Shown in pieces: positions 7,548 to 16,234 of a stretch of 64,000 bases of DNA. Where the stretch lies: positions 62,001-126,000 of the forward strand of contig NZ_JABUXR010000001.1 in assembly GCF_014838745.1 (NCBI RefSeq), written 5' to 3'. Position 1 is the stretch's first letter. Every line of letters starts with the position of its first letter. Origin of the DNA: Limosilactobacillus urinaemulieris (GTDB taxonomy: Bacteria > Bacillota > Bacilli > Lactobacillales > Lactobacillaceae). The notes under the pieces were generated by a model. That model did no database searches, had not been told where the DNA came from, and saw only the letters and a program-made list of their open reading frames with translations. A program made the translations under genes and the position numbers.

Positions 7548-10073
7548 TTAATTTTGGAAACGACCAACAAATTCTGCAAGATACTGAGTGGTTAAGCTCT
7601 TCGGGTTGCGAATTAAGTCAGCTGGATGGCCTTGAGCAACAATCTGTCCGCCATTCTTACCCCCACGTGGTCCTAAATCAATTAGATAATCAGCATTTAC
7701 CATTAAATTGACATCATGGGTAATGATAATAATTGTTGCTCCCCGATCAATTAAGCGTTGCATTACCTGAAGCAAGACTTGAACATCAAGGGGATGTAAC
7801 CCAACTGATGGCTCATCGAAGACAAATAGGGTCGTTTTTTGCTGACGATTCAAATGCTTAACAAGCTTCAACCGTTGAGCTTCCCCACCAGAAAGCGTTG
7901 GCGTACTTTCACCAAGATGAAGATAACCAAGACCGACTTCATCAAGAAGTTTTAATTCACGTTGAATTTTCGGCACATCCTTAAAAATCGGAATTGCATG
8001 ACGAACGTCGAGGTTTAACAAATCAACGATTGAATAATCATGCCACTTAATTTGTTGAATCTCCTTATTATACCGGTCACCGTTACAAACGGGACAAACC
8101 TGTTGCATATCTGGTAAGTACTGTATATCAAGGGTTACGATCCCTGTCCCGCCACAGTTTGAACAAGCACCCTGCTTATTATTATAAGAGAAGTAACTCG
8201 CAGTCCAGTGTTTTTCCTTTGCTGCTGGTTGAGCTGCAAACAGCCGCCGAAGATTGTCCATAATACTTGTGTACGTTGCGACCGTTGAACGGGTACTCTT
8301 CCCCACCGGAACAGCATCAACGCTGACAACGCTTTTGATTGGGGTATTTAATTTATCGATCTGTTTTGGAAGTGATTCACCCTTCTCTTGAGCCTTTAAG
8401 GCCGGCACTAGGCTATCAAGGATCAAACTAGTTTTCCCCGCACCCGAAAACCCGGTAACTGCGGTAATCTGGTTTGTTGGGATCATGGCAGTAACGTTTT
8501 TAAGGTTAAAGTAGTTACTGACCGTAAAACTGGTCTCAGAAGCTGCCTTTTCGCTTGTCGTTTGGCGAACCTTAATCTGGGCTTTACCGTTCAAAAATGG
8601 TCCAATTAAGGAAGCAGTTTTCTTTTTTAATTCTGCAGGAGTTCCCTGGTCAATCACCCTTTCTCCCTCGGCACCAGAGCCAGGACCAATCTCAACCACC
8701 CAATCTGCAGCACTAATAATATCAATATTGTGATCAACCACCACTAGTGAATTGCCTTGTTCAACCAATTCATGAAATACATGCAGAAGACCGTTAATAT
8801 TATCAGGGTGAAGGCCAATTGACGGTTCATCCAGAACATACAAAACTCCTGTTGTCTGCGTCCGTAACGTCCGCGATAATTGAATTCGCTGTAATTCACC
8901 GGTTGATAAGGTATTACCGTTCCGTGAAAGGGAGAGGTAATTTAACCCAAGTTCTAATAATGGGCGAAGATTGTCATCAAATTGCTTAAAAATCGCGGTT
9001 GCCATTTTATCCATGTTCGCTGGCAATTCGCTTAAAACGCTTTGCTTCCATTGATCAAGTTCACCAAGAGTTAAATCAGTAACCTCTGCAATATTTTTAC
9101 CACCAGCTAGTTGGGTTAGGAGTTCCGGGCGCAACCGAGTTCCATGACAAACGGGACAAACTGATGAATGAAAGAATTCGTTAATTCGTTGCTGTGCCCG
9201 AGCACTTTTACTTGTCTTTGCCGACTCAAGAACTGCCTCATGAGCATTTTCATACAAAGCATTAAAATCGTGGAAGACCCGGCCAGTACCCGAAACAAAA
9301 TCCATTTTGTACTTCTTACTTGGACCATTTAAGACAAAATTCTTTTCCTTAAGTGAGAGATCCTTATAGGGAACGTTAATCCGGACACCGGCTTGTTCTG
9401 CAACTTGAGGCATAAAGTTTCGACCAGGAAGGTGCCATGACGCAACCGCTCCTTCATCCAGCGTCAAATTCTCATCGCCAATTAATTTTTCTTCGTCTAG
9501 CTCCCGAACGCGACCAGTCCCCTGGCATCGCTTGCAGGCGCCATCAGAATTAAAGGCAAAGTCTTCAGCAGAAAAGGCATTAAACTTTACTCCACATTCA
9601 GGGCAAGTCAAAACACCCATTTCATCTCCAGACTTGCTCATTGCCTGGGCAATTTTAAGATTTGGCTTTAACCTGTGACCGTTTGGGCAAACAGGTGAAC
9701 CTAAGCGAGAAAAGATTAACCGAATCACATTAAAAATCTCGCTCATTGTTCCAACAGTTGCTCGCTCGGACGGAACTGCTGGACGTTGGTGAAATGCTAA
9801 CGCTGACGGAATGTGTTTAACGCTATCAACCTGTGCTTGGGCCCCCAACTTGATCCGCCGTCGCGTGTACGTCGATAAAGCCTCCAAGTACCGTCGAGAA
9901 CCTTCCTCATACAGAATTCCCATTGCTAACGAGCTTTTCCCAGAACCGGATAAGCCCGAAATTGCAACGAATTTATGTAGCGGAATATTAACGTTAATAT
10001 TTTTTAGATTATGAACACGACCACCCCGCACTTCAATTTCTGCGGGAATTGTTGATTGTACTGCTTTATTCAA
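7548..10073 (-). CDS. UvrA paralogue (ABC excinuclease A-like) lacking the UvrB-binding domain
   Basis: 841 residues with two ABC ATPase halves: Walker A GLSGSGKS at 40-47 and GFSGAGKT in the second half, signature motifs LSTGELQR and LSGGEAQR, and zinc-type CxxC pairs (CPECG...CKRCQGTG; CSNCGGTG...CPVCNGDRY). True UvrA is about 940 residues; here the chain runs from SRLGSPVCPNGH almost directly into CPECGVKFNAFSAEDFAFN, so the UvrB-binding insertion is missing. Such short UvrA homologues occur as second copies and in drug-tolerance contexts (family knowledge), so a role in resistance or damage recognition without UvrB is inferred. TTG at 10073 has AGAGGAA seven bases upstream. Confidence 0.88.
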   Translation of the reverse strand: MNKAVQSTIPAEIEVRGGRVHNLKNINVNIPLHKFVAISGLSGSGKSSLAMGILYEEGSRRYLEALSTYTRRRIKLGAQAQVDSVKHIPSALAFHQRPAVPSERATVGTMSEIFNVIRLIFSRLGSPVCPNGHRLKPNLKIAQAMSKSGDEMGVLTCPECGVKFNAFSAEDFAFNSDGACKRCQGTGRVRELDEEKLIGDENLTLDEGAVASWHLPGRNFMPQVAEQAGVRINVPYKDLSLKEKNFVLNGPSKKYKMDFVSGTGRVFHDFNALYENAHEAVLESAKTSKSARAQQRINEFFHSSVCPVCHGTRLRPELLTQLAGGKNIAEVTDLTLGELDQWKQSVLSELPANMDKMATAIFKQFDDNLRPLLELGLNYLSLSRNGNTLSTGELQRIQLSRTLRTQTTGVLYVLDEPSIGLHPDNINGLLHVFHELVEQGNSLVVVDHNIDIISAADWVVEIGPGSGAEGERVIDQGTPAELKKKTASLIGPFLNGKAQIKVRQTTSEKAASETSFTVSNYFNLKNVTAMIPTNQITAVTGFSGAGKTSLILDSLVPALKAQEKGESLPKQIDKLNTPIKSVVSVDAVPVGKSTRSTVATYTSIMDNLRRLFAAQPAAKEKHWTASYFSYNNKQGACSNCGGTGIVTLDIQYLPDMQQVCPVCNGDRYNKEIQQIKWHDYSIVDLLNLDVRHAIPIFKDVPKIQRELKLLDEVGLGYLHLGESTPTLSGGEAQRLKLVKHLNRQQKTTLFVFDEPSVGLHPLDVQVLLQVMQRLIDRGATIIIITHDVNLMVNADYLIDLGPRGGKNGGQIVAQGHPADLIRNPKSLTTQYLAEFVGRFQN

Positions 10074-10091
10074 AAGATCTTCCTCTTTTCC

Positions 10092-10430
10092 TTAAAGTTG
10101 CATTCCCAGCCAAGCAAGACCAAGTCCACCAAGATAGGATAGAGTGCCATAAATTATTAAATTAAACCACTGATGATCATTATACATTGCAATTAATTCA
10201 GTGTTTAAGGTTGAGAAAGTTGTGTACCCACCTAAGAATCCTGTTTCCCAAAAAAGAATCGTAAACTGATTAGCAGGAAAGTGGTGAGTTAATATTCCTA
10301 AACAGAATGCACTAGTAAGATTAATCAATAACGTTGCTCCTGGCCAATCAACTCGCAACTGCTTCCATAAATAGGTGAATAGGTAACGAAGAAGGGCACC
10401 GCATGATGCGCCAAAGCCAACCAAAATCAT
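10092..10430 (-). CDS. crcB: CrcB/Fluc fluoride channel subunit (second gene)
   Basis: 112 residues, four TM segments, with GASCGALLRY near the N terminus and the central GFLGGYTTFSTLNTE motif of Fluc channels (polar track and Phe-box residues). Exports fluoride from the cytoplasm. It overlaps the upstream crcB by four bases (ATGA), so the two are translationally coupled; Gram-positive bacteria often carry two Fluc genes that form a heterodimer (known biology). Similarity between the two products is modest, as expected for heterodimer partners. Confidence 0.88.
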   Translation of the reverse strand: MILVGFGASCGALLRYLFTYLWKQLRVDWPGATLLINLTSAFCLGILTHHFPANQFTILFWETGFLGGYTTFSTLNTELIAMYNDHQWFNLIIYGTLSYLGGLGLAWLGMQL

Positions 10431-10804
10431 TTGTTTTCCTCCATTTTTACCAATAATTGGGCCAAAATAAACCCAATAAGGGCCGCAAAAAAGCCACCTA
10501 AAAGGCTAACAAGAAAGTAGCCACCGCCAACCCAAAAATTGCTTTTACTAAGGTTTAAGACACTAGTAGTAAATGACGAAAACGTTGTAAAGGCGCCAAT
10601 CAGTCCCGTTCCTAATCCTAAGTTCAACCAACCAGCTAAGAGGTCCCGTTCAATTACATAATAGGTAAGAAATGATAACAGGAAGCAACCAACAAGGTTA
10701 GCGATCATGATCCCCCATTCACCTAAATTAGAACTGAATAAATAGCGAAAAATACCGCCAAAGAAGGCAAAAGTAGCAACAGCAACTAAGTTTTTTATTT
10801 TCAT
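10427..10804 (-). CDS. crcB: CrcB/Fluc fluoride channel subunit (first gene)
   Basis: 125 residues, four TM helices, with FFGGIFRYLFSS near the N terminus and the signature GTGLIGAFTTFSSFTTSVL. It forms the first gene of a two-gene fluoride-export operon and ends four bases inside the second crcB. A GGAGG site precedes ATG at 10804. I looked for a fluoride (crcB-motif) riboswitch in 10805-10900 and saw no convincing match, so regulation is unresolved. The region between this gene and 10908 also carries the promoter of the divergent VOC gene. Confidence 0.88.
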   Translation of the reverse strand: MKIKNLVAVATFAFFGGIFRYLFSSNLGEWGIMIANLVGCFLLSFLTYYVIERDLLAGWLNLGLGTGLIGAFTTFSSFTTSVLNLSKSNFWVGGGYFLVSLLGGFFAALIGFILAQLLVKMEENK

Positions 10805-10851
10805 TTTTATCCTCCATTCCCATCAACCGATTTTACGCTTCGATTTCCTGT

Positions 10852-10881
10852 TTGCCAATCTAAAACGGAACATCGTATAAT
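10852..10881 (+). promoter_or_regulatory. Promoter of the VOC-family gene
   Basis: TTGCCA (10852-10857), 18-nt spacer, perfect -10 TATAAT (10876-10881), giving a start site near 10888, some 20 bases before the ATG. Confidence 0.75.
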
Positions 10882-10907
10882 AATAGCCGAGAAAAGAGGA
10901 ATCAATT

Positions 10908-11300
10908 ATGAAAATGCGAAGAATCGATCATATTGTATTGACCGTTAGTAATCTTGAAGAGTCCATGCGCTTCTACCATGAAGTCTTTGATATGCCAGTA
11001 ATTGATCAGCAAAGTAATGATGATGTAATTACCCTTCGATGTGGTCACCAGCTTATTCGGCTTCAAAAGACTGACCGACCATCTAAATTAGTGGCTAGCC
11101 ACCCAACTATCGGGGCAGCCGATCTTTGTTTAGTTGCTGGAGATAAGGTCGACGATATTCTCCACCACTTTAATAGTTATTACGTCGATGTTGTCGAAGG
11201 ACCAGTCGAAAAGCAAGGTTCTGAAGGAGCAATGACTTCAATCTACGTCCATGATCCCGACAAGAACCTGATTGAAGTTTCGGTTTATGCAAATAAATAA
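10908..11300 (+). CDS. VOC-family protein (glyoxalase/bleomycin-resistance fold)
   Basis: 130 residues forming two beta-alpha-beta-beta-beta repeats: RIDHIVLTVSNLEESMRFYHEVFDM at the start and IYVHDPDKNLIEVSVY at the end. The metal-site positions are filled by His8 in the first repeat and Glu near residue 124 in the last strand, the usual vicinal-oxygen-chelate ligands. Substrate cannot be told: relatives include glyoxalase I, fosfomycin and bleomycin resistance proteins and small dioxygenases, and this one belongs to the poorly characterised virulence/glyoxalase-like group. AGAGGAA sits at normal spacing before ATG at 10908. Single-gene transcript with own promoter and a hairpin downstream. 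Confidence 0.8.
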   Translation: MKMRRIDHIVLTVSNLEESMRFYHEVFDMPVIDQQSNDDVITLRCGHQLIRLQKTDRPSKLVASHPTIGAADLCLVAGDKVDDILHHFNSYYVDVVEGPVEKQGSEGAMTSIYVHDPDKNLIEVSVYANK

Positions 11301-11358
11301 GAATTAACTTGATTTAGCCAATTAGATGCGATAAATTCGGAAACGTTAACAAATAAGT

Positions 11359-11392
11359 AGAGACCTGGAAAATTTTGTCTTTCCAGGTCTCT
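11359..11392. terminator. Intrinsic terminator-type hairpin between convergent genes
   Basis: AGAGACCTGGAAA (11359-11371) pairs perfectly with TTTCCAGGTCTCT (11380-11392). The downstream T tracts are weak on both strands. It lies between the convergent VOC and YdcF genes. Confidence 0.7.
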
Positions 11393-11398
11393 TACTAT

Positions 11399-12349
11399 TT
11401 ATCTTTCAAGCAACTCAGCAATAGCTAGGAAAACAAACAGAATGGCTAACCAACTACGATAATGATCCCGTATAATTCCTAGATAGTCTCGAACAACGGT
11501 TAAGGGTTGCAGCTTCCATGGAGTCTTACTAGGAACAATCGACCAGGATAACTTCAACCTGCGTAAATAATTATAGGTCCTAAAGATGTGGAATGAGCTA
11601 GTTATAACGATAATTTTCTGTTTAGATTCGGCCCGCTTTTGCAATAACTTTTGGCAGTTTCGTAAATTATCCCAAGTATTCATCGCCTGCTCTTCCAGGA
11701 TGATCCGATCTTGAGGAATTCCATGAGTCGTCAGGTATTTTGCCATTGCCCGAGCCTCAGATAATTTCTCGCCATGTAAAATCCCACCAGTAACTATAAT
11801 TATAGCGTTACGATTTAACTTCCAACAGGTAGCAGCTCGTTGCAACCGTGCTGCCAAAACAGGTGGAACTTTTCCATGTCGCAAGCCAGCACCGAGGACA
11901 ATCAAACAATCAGCTTTAACAGGTTTTGAGAGCAATTGCAAAGTAACAATTGCTCCCCAGAAAATTACTAATCCAAGAGTGGTTATCCCATTAACTATTA
12001 GTGCGGTCAAAATCACCTGGTGGTTAAGCCAGGGAAAATGTTCTTGATATTTAAATAGTAGTGGTAAGCAAACAAACAGGTTTAAAAGCATTAAAGTAAA
12101 TGTCTTCTGATTGTATTTAACCAGCTGGGCGTCCGTCGAAAAGTGCCGAACCAGAATTGCCTTAATTGATTCCAACCAGATCAAGAGGCTTGCGACCCCT
12201 AGACTAAATGCAGTGAATGTCATTGAATAGCCAATTTGTCCGCCAATCAAAATTAACAGCAAGCCGGTCCAGCACAACGCCCACTCATTCTTCTTGGGTA
12301 AAGGCCACCATAGGAGAACAATTAGTAAAGAAAGGGTTAAAATAATCAT
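11399..12349 (-). CDS. YdcF/SanA/ElyC family (DUF218) membrane protein
   Basis: 316 residues. Four N-terminal TM segments (about 1-20, 25-45, 75-95, 105-130) precede a cytosolic or extracytosolic DUF218 domain: ADCLIVLGAGLRHGKVPPVLAARL, IIVTGGILHGEKLSEARAMAKYL, ILEEQAMNTWDNL and VITSSFHIFRT. One TM segment closes the protein. DUF218 proteins are linked to cell-envelope integrity (SanA, ElyC in enterics; known), and the conserved Gly/Glu/Ser-His motifs are all present. It overlaps the UbiB-kinase gene by four bases and is the last gene of the copY-ubiB-ydcF unit. Confidence 0.82.
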   Translation of the reverse strand: MIILTLSLLIVLLWWPLPKKNEWALCWTGLLLILIGGQIGYSMTFTAFSLGVASLLIWLESIKAILVRHFSTDAQLVKYNQKTFTLMLLNLFVCLPLLFKYQEHFPWLNHQVILTALIVNGITTLGLVIFWGAIVTLQLLSKPVKADCLIVLGAGLRHGKVPPVLAARLQRAATCWKLNRNAIIIVTGGILHGEKLSEARAMAKYLTTHGIPQDRIILEEQAMNTWDNLRNCQKLLQKRAESKQKIIVITSSFHIFRTYNYLRRLKLSWSIVPSKTPWKLQPLTVVRDYLGIIRDHYRSWLAILFVFLAIAELLER

Positions 12350-14112
12350 TTCTTCCCGTACTCCTTTTTCTGCCGACGATACTTCCGGTAGCGACGGATC
12401 AATTCACTAACCGCCATTGTGATAATTATAATGATTGCTAACGAATAACCAAAGACACCAAGATGGTAAATGTGGGGATGACCAGTACTGCCCTCCACTA
12501 GCAACGATGAACCAACAATAATTGCCGCCAAAATAATTGCAATAATTATCCGGTTAACAATTCGGCTAAGCCACTTCATTAGATGTTCCTGGTCAGCATA
12601 ATGAAAATTAATTTGGGCATTTCCATCACTAATTGCATCAAAAAAGGTGTTCAGCTTCCCTGGCATTTGTGTAATATTCTTCACAGCACGATAGCTTCCC
12701 CATAAGCTATTATCTAACTGGGTACGAAAATCAAAATGCCGCTTCAAGTACTGCTTGCCAAATGGTCGAGCAACCTCCAGCATTGAAAGTGAAGGATCAA
12801 GCTTAGCAATAATTATCTCTAAGATTCCAAATGCCCGTACTAGCATTGTTACTTGGGAATGAATCTGAAGGTTATTATTTTGACATAGCTGAACAATCTG
12901 ATAAAGCATTTTAGTAAAATTAATTTCAGCAAGGCCTGCATTTAAGTACGGCCGAAGGAATTTGCCAAGTTCCCGATAAAATTTCTGCTCATCAAACGGT
13001 CCCACCTGTTCGCACATTGGAATAATTGATTGACCAATTTCATGAATGTCCTGTGAATTAACGGCTAATACAATTTTGGCAATTCCATCCGCAGTTGCTG
13101 GCGAAATTCTTCCCATCATTCCAAAGTCAATCCAGATAACCCGATATGGTGGAAGAACCTTCTCTTGTTGATAGCTGATTTTAGTAGAACCGATCTGCTT
13201 TTCTAATTTCTTTTCTAACTCAACCTGGTCCATTTGAGCTTCGTCCTGAGTCAGGTGACGAATTAAGATATTCCCTGGGTGCGGATCAGCCTGGAAAAAG
13301 TGATCAACAAAGACTTGCTTAAGGAAGTTCTTAACTAATACTTGAGCAATCTCATGCCGAATCTGTCGTTGAGTTTTTGCTTGTTCAGGTTCCTTACTCA
13401 ATGGAGCGTTAGCCAGGTACTTAATACTCTTCCCGGACATGTACTCATTAACTAAAATTTTAGGAGCACAGTATTTAAAGTAGACCTTTGGAACCCGGAT
13501 AATTGACTGACCATTGTTAAGCCGGTAAAACTCAATCCCATTCTTGGCCTCTTGAATTGTGTCAATTTCACTCCTTAGTGAATTACTTAAAGCGTTAAAA
13601 ATTTTTACGGGATCAACAACGCTAATCCCAGTTGGAACATATTTTAGCAGTTCAACTGCCCGTTTTAACAGCGCCAAATCTGTATCTACTAATTTAGTAA
13701 CATCAGGATGCTGAATTTTAACAACTACTGGTGTTCCATCTTTCAACTCAGCATGGTGAACCTGCCCAATTGAGGCTGAAGCGAACGGATCTCGATCAAA
13801 TGTCTTAAAAACTTCACTAATCTTTTTCCCGGTTTCCGTCTCAAAAGTCTTCTTAACACTTGCAAAACTATCAGCCGGAACATCATCCTGAAGCTTTCGT
13901 AAGGCCTTTATATATTCTGGGCTTACCAAGTCTGCACGAGTAGAAAGGATTTGCCCCATCTTAATAAAAGTTGGGCCGAGCTCTTCTAGCGCCTGACAAA
14001 CCTCTTCCGGATTTTTTTGATGATAAAAGTTGCTTAGGAAGTGATACTGGCGCATTACCTGCATAATCCGCCGAAGACGCTTTCTTGGGGATGGTATTGT
14101 CTCTTCAGCCAT
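12346..14112 (-). CDS. ABC1/UbiB/AarF atypical kinase with C-terminal membrane anchor
   Basis: 588 residues. The UbiB hallmarks are visible: FIKMGQILSTR (KxGQ motif, about residues 50-58), ASIGQVH (nucleotide loop), VVVKIQ (ATP-binding Lys), FFQADPHPGNIL (catalytic loop Asp/Asn) and IDFGMMGR (DFG). Two TM segments lie at about 520-545 and 550-570. UbiB proteins are ATPases that support ubiquinone synthesis or lipid homeostasis; a fermentative lactobacillus usually lacks quinones, so the substrate is unclear. It lies 14 bases downstream of a CopY-type repressor and overlaps ydcF by four bases, indicating one operon. All core motifs are intact, so it should be active. Confidence 0.88.
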   Translation of the reverse strand: MAEETIPSPRKRLRRIMQVMRQYHFLSNFYHQKNPEEVCQALEELGPTFIKMGQILSTRADLVSPEYIKALRKLQDDVPADSFASVKKTFETETGKKISEVFKTFDRDPFASASIGQVHHAELKDGTPVVVKIQHPDVTKLVDTDLALLKRAVELLKYVPTGISVVDPVKIFNALSNSLRSEIDTIQEAKNGIEFYRLNNGQSIIRVPKVYFKYCAPKILVNEYMSGKSIKYLANAPLSKEPEQAKTQRQIRHEIAQVLVKNFLKQVFVDHFFQADPHPGNILIRHLTQDEAQMDQVELEKKLEKQIGSTKISYQQEKVLPPYRVIWIDFGMMGRISPATADGIAKIVLAVNSQDIHEIGQSIIPMCEQVGPFDEQKFYRELGKFLRPYLNAGLAEINFTKMLYQIVQLCQNNNLQIHSQVTMLVRAFGILEIIIAKLDPSLSMLEVARPFGKQYLKRHFDFRTQLDNSLWGSYRAVKNITQMPGKLNTFFDAISDGNAQINFHYADQEHLMKWLSRIVNRIIIAIILAAIIVGSSLLVEGSTGHPHIYHLGVFGYSLAIIIIITMAVSELIRRYRKYRRQKKEYGKK

Positions 14113-14126
14113 TAATAAGCTCCTCC

Positions 14127-14558
14127 TTACTTACAATCCATTGCCATTCCCGGAACACAGTTACATTCGACGTTCTCCGGGGCGTTTTTCTTTTTTTCGA
14201 CTAATAAACTTTGGAGTTGTTCAATATCTTTTCGACTAAGAACGGCACCATCTATCACGTGGCTAAGCGTCGCACCAACATGCATCTCGCAAATACTGTT
14301 AAACAACTGATCCGCAGCTTCATTCATGGTAATCTGCTCCCTGATTAATGGGGAGTAGATAAAACCACGGCCTTGACGAGTTGTCTTTAGAGCCCCCTTT
14401 TCCACCAAACGCCGGAGCAATGTTTTAATTGTCGCGGGTTTCCACTCAACCTTTTGCTGGAGAATTTCAATTACTTGGGTGCTAGTTGCTTTACTGAGGG
14501 TCCAGATGATCCGCATTACTTGCCATTCTGCTGGTGTAATATCTGTTTTTTCTTCCAT
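14127..14558 (-). CDS. CopY/BlaI-family transcriptional repressor with altered metal-binding tail
   Basis: 143 residues. Residues 6-75 form a Penicillinase-repressor winged helix (ITPAEWQVMRIIW...KPATIKTLLRRLVEKGAL). CopY proteins end with a CxCxxxxCxC copper/zinc site (known); here the tail reads CNCVPGMAMDCK, so the first CxC is kept but the second pair is reduced to one displaced Cys. A cop-box-like operator lies in its own promoter, implying autoregulation. No copper ATPase or chaperone is nearby; the controlled genes appear to be the UbiB kinase and YdcF, and possibly the divergent MFS exporter. Confidence 0.85.
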   Translation of the reverse strand: MEEKTDITPAEWQVMRIIWTLSKATSTQVIEILQQKVEWKPATIKTLLRRLVEKGALKTTRQGRGFIYSPLIREQITMNEAADQLFNSICEMHVGATLSHVIDGAVLSRKDIEQLQSLLVEKKKNAPENVECNCVPGMAMDCK

Positions 14559-14576
14559 GTCCTCACCTCAATTTAA

Positions 14577-14605
14577 AATCTACACCTGTCGATAAAAAGC
14601 GTCAA
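14577..14605 (-). promoter_or_regulatory. copY promoter with cop-box operator
   Basis: Minus strand: -35 TTGACG (14600-14605), 17-nt spacer, -10 TAGATT (14577-14582). Overlapping the spacer and -10 is GACAGGTGTA (14581-14590), which matches the CopY operator core ACAnnTGT. A repressor bound here would block RNA polymerase directly. Confidence 0.75.
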
Positions 14606-14633
14606 ACAATTTCTGGTTTAATCCAAATACTTA

Positions 14634-14662
14634 TTGTGACCTAGATTAAGATCTGCTAAACT
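14634..14662 (+). promoter_or_regulatory. Possible promoter of the MFS exporter
   Basis: TTGTGA (14634-14639), 17-nt spacer, TAAACT (14657-14662). It is divergent from, and within 50 bases of, the copY promoter. Confidence 0.45.
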
Positions 14663-14699
14663 ACTGCATTAGTTATGCTAATTTTCATAAAAGGAGTCG

Positions 14700-16073
14700 A
14701 TGTTCTTGAGCGACCAGCGAATTAGGCGTGCCCTAATTATAATGGTTTTTGGAACTTTCTTTGGAATCCTTTGTTCGACCTTAATGAACATTGCGTTGCC
14801 AACATTTATGGACGTTTTTCATATTAGTGAAGCCCACGTTCAATGGGTAACGAACGGCTATATGCTAGTTAACGCGTTAATGATTCCGGTCAGTTCCTAC
14901 CTAATTAAACGTTTTTCATTTAAATGGCTATTTATCTTCTTTACGGGGATTTTTCTTTGCGGAACCGTAATTGGCGGGTTAGCGAATTCCTTTAACCTCT
15001 TAGTAATTGCGCGAATGATCCAAGCAATCGGTGCTGGAATGATGATGCCCCTTGTTAACGTCCTTGCAATCCGCTATGCTCTTCCAGGAAAAAAGGGCCG
15101 GATAATGGGAATCATTGGACTGGCATTTAACTGTGCACCAATCCTTGGTCCTGCGGTATCAGGTTTTATGCTTGACTACCTCTCATGGCGATACCTATTT
15201 ATTTTGATTATCCTCTTTGCAGTAATTACATTACTTTTGTCGCTTTGGATGCTCCCTTATATTCCCCATAACGAGTTTCCCCAATTTAACAGCTTCGGTT
15301 TCACGGTAATTACCCTTGGTTTATGGTCATTATTAATGGGGCTTTCGAACGTCTCTAATTATCCGCTATTATCGCTTAATGTTGGTGGGATGGCAATCAT
15401 TGGGCTAGTATTTATTATTATCTTTTATCTTAACCAGCGACGAAGTACCCACCCATTGATTAACCTCAGTGTGTTTGAACACCGCCAATTTTTTCTAGCA
15501 ACTGTTATTAATATGCTAATTACCGCAACAATGTACGGCAACGCAATCTTAATTCCATTACTTGTTCAGATTGTTCTTGGCGAAAGTACCGTGATCTCCG
15601 CAATTGCTGTTCTTCCAGGGGCAATTCTTACAGGGCTACTATCAACAACTAGTGGCCGGTTCTATGATCGCTACCCAATTCAATGGCTCGTTGGTGCTGG
15701 ACTCCTAATTGATATTATTGGAACAACCGGACAGGCAATGATTGGTGCCCGAAGCTCAGTGATTATTATCACGGTTTTCCAAACAGTACGGCAATTTGGA
15801 CTAGTAACTATGTTGATCCCGCTTCAGACACAGGCACTTTCTCTTTTGCCCAACGAAATCGTTCCCGATGCAGTAGCTTGCTTTAATACCCTGCGACAGA
15901 TTGCAGCAGCATTTGGGACTGCACTGATTGTCTCCGTTGTTGGGATCGTAAACCACCTTGTCCACAGCTCAACCTCCCATTTAGGAATCCAATCAGGATT
16001 TGCCTTTTGCTTGGTCCTCCTCTTAATTTCTCTCATTCTCAGCAGAAAACTTTATCACCAAATAAAAAGTTAG
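14700..16073 (+). CDS. MFS transporter, DHA2 (EmrB/QacA) drug exporter family
   Basis: 457 residues with 14 predicted TM segments. Motifs: MNIALPTFMDVFHISEAHVQWV in TM1 (D1-type), ARMIQAIGAGMMMPL in TM4, and the antiporter motif C variant NCAPILGPAVSGFML in TM5, which marks a proton-coupled exporter. ATG at 14700 and TTG at 14706 are both possible starts after AAGGAG; the latter has better spacing (nine bases against three). It is divergent from the copY operon. Substrate is not predictable; relatives export drugs, detergents or lincosamides. Confidence 0.85.
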   Translation: MFLSDQRIRRALIIMVFGTFFGILCSTLMNIALPTFMDVFHISEAHVQWVTNGYMLVNALMIPVSSYLIKRFSFKWLFIFFTGIFLCGTVIGGLANSFNLLVIARMIQAIGAGMMMPLVNVLAIRYALPGKKGRIMGIIGLAFNCAPILGPAVSGFMLDYLSWRYLFILIILFAVITLLLSLWMLPYIPHNEFPQFNSFGFTVITLGLWSLLMGLSNVSNYPLLSLNVGGMAIIGLVFIIIFYLNQRRSTHPLINLSVFEHRQFFLATVINMLITATMYGNAILIPLLVQIVLGESTVISAIAVLPGAILTGLLSTTSGRFYDRYPIQWLVGAGLLIDIIGTTGQAMIGARSSVIIITVFQTVRQFGLVTMLIPLQTQALSLLPNEIVPDAVACFNTLRQIAAAFGTALIVSVVGIVNHLVHSSTSHLGIQSGFAFCLVLLLISLILSRKLYHQIKS

Positions 16074-16084
16074 AATATCAAAGT

Positions 16085-16130
16085 AACGCCAGACAATGGA
16101 TCAAGAATTGATTCATTGTCTGGCGTTTTA
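16085..16130 (+). terminator. Intrinsic terminator after the MFS gene
   Basis: Perfect 14-bp stem AACGCCAGACAATG (16085-16098) / CATTGTCTGGCGTT (16114-16127), then TTTTA. The remaining gap up to 16234 shows no supported gene. Confidence 0.85.
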
Positions 16131-16234
16131 ACTAGATCAAGAAAGCTGTTGATTGCTTCATCGTCTTGGCTCAATTTACCCACAAGAGTATTAAAATAAT
16201 TATTCGCTAATCTCCAAATTTTTGCTTGGAATTA

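Noticed and set aside
10805-10860. Possible fluoride riboswitch before the crcB pair
   Set aside because: No convincing crcB-motif elements could be matched on the minus strand.
16132-16231. A minus-strand open stretch of about 38 codons between azlD and the MFS terminator
   Set aside because: It begins after tandem stops, has no ribosome site or proper start and reads through the terminator hairpin; no recognisable protein.
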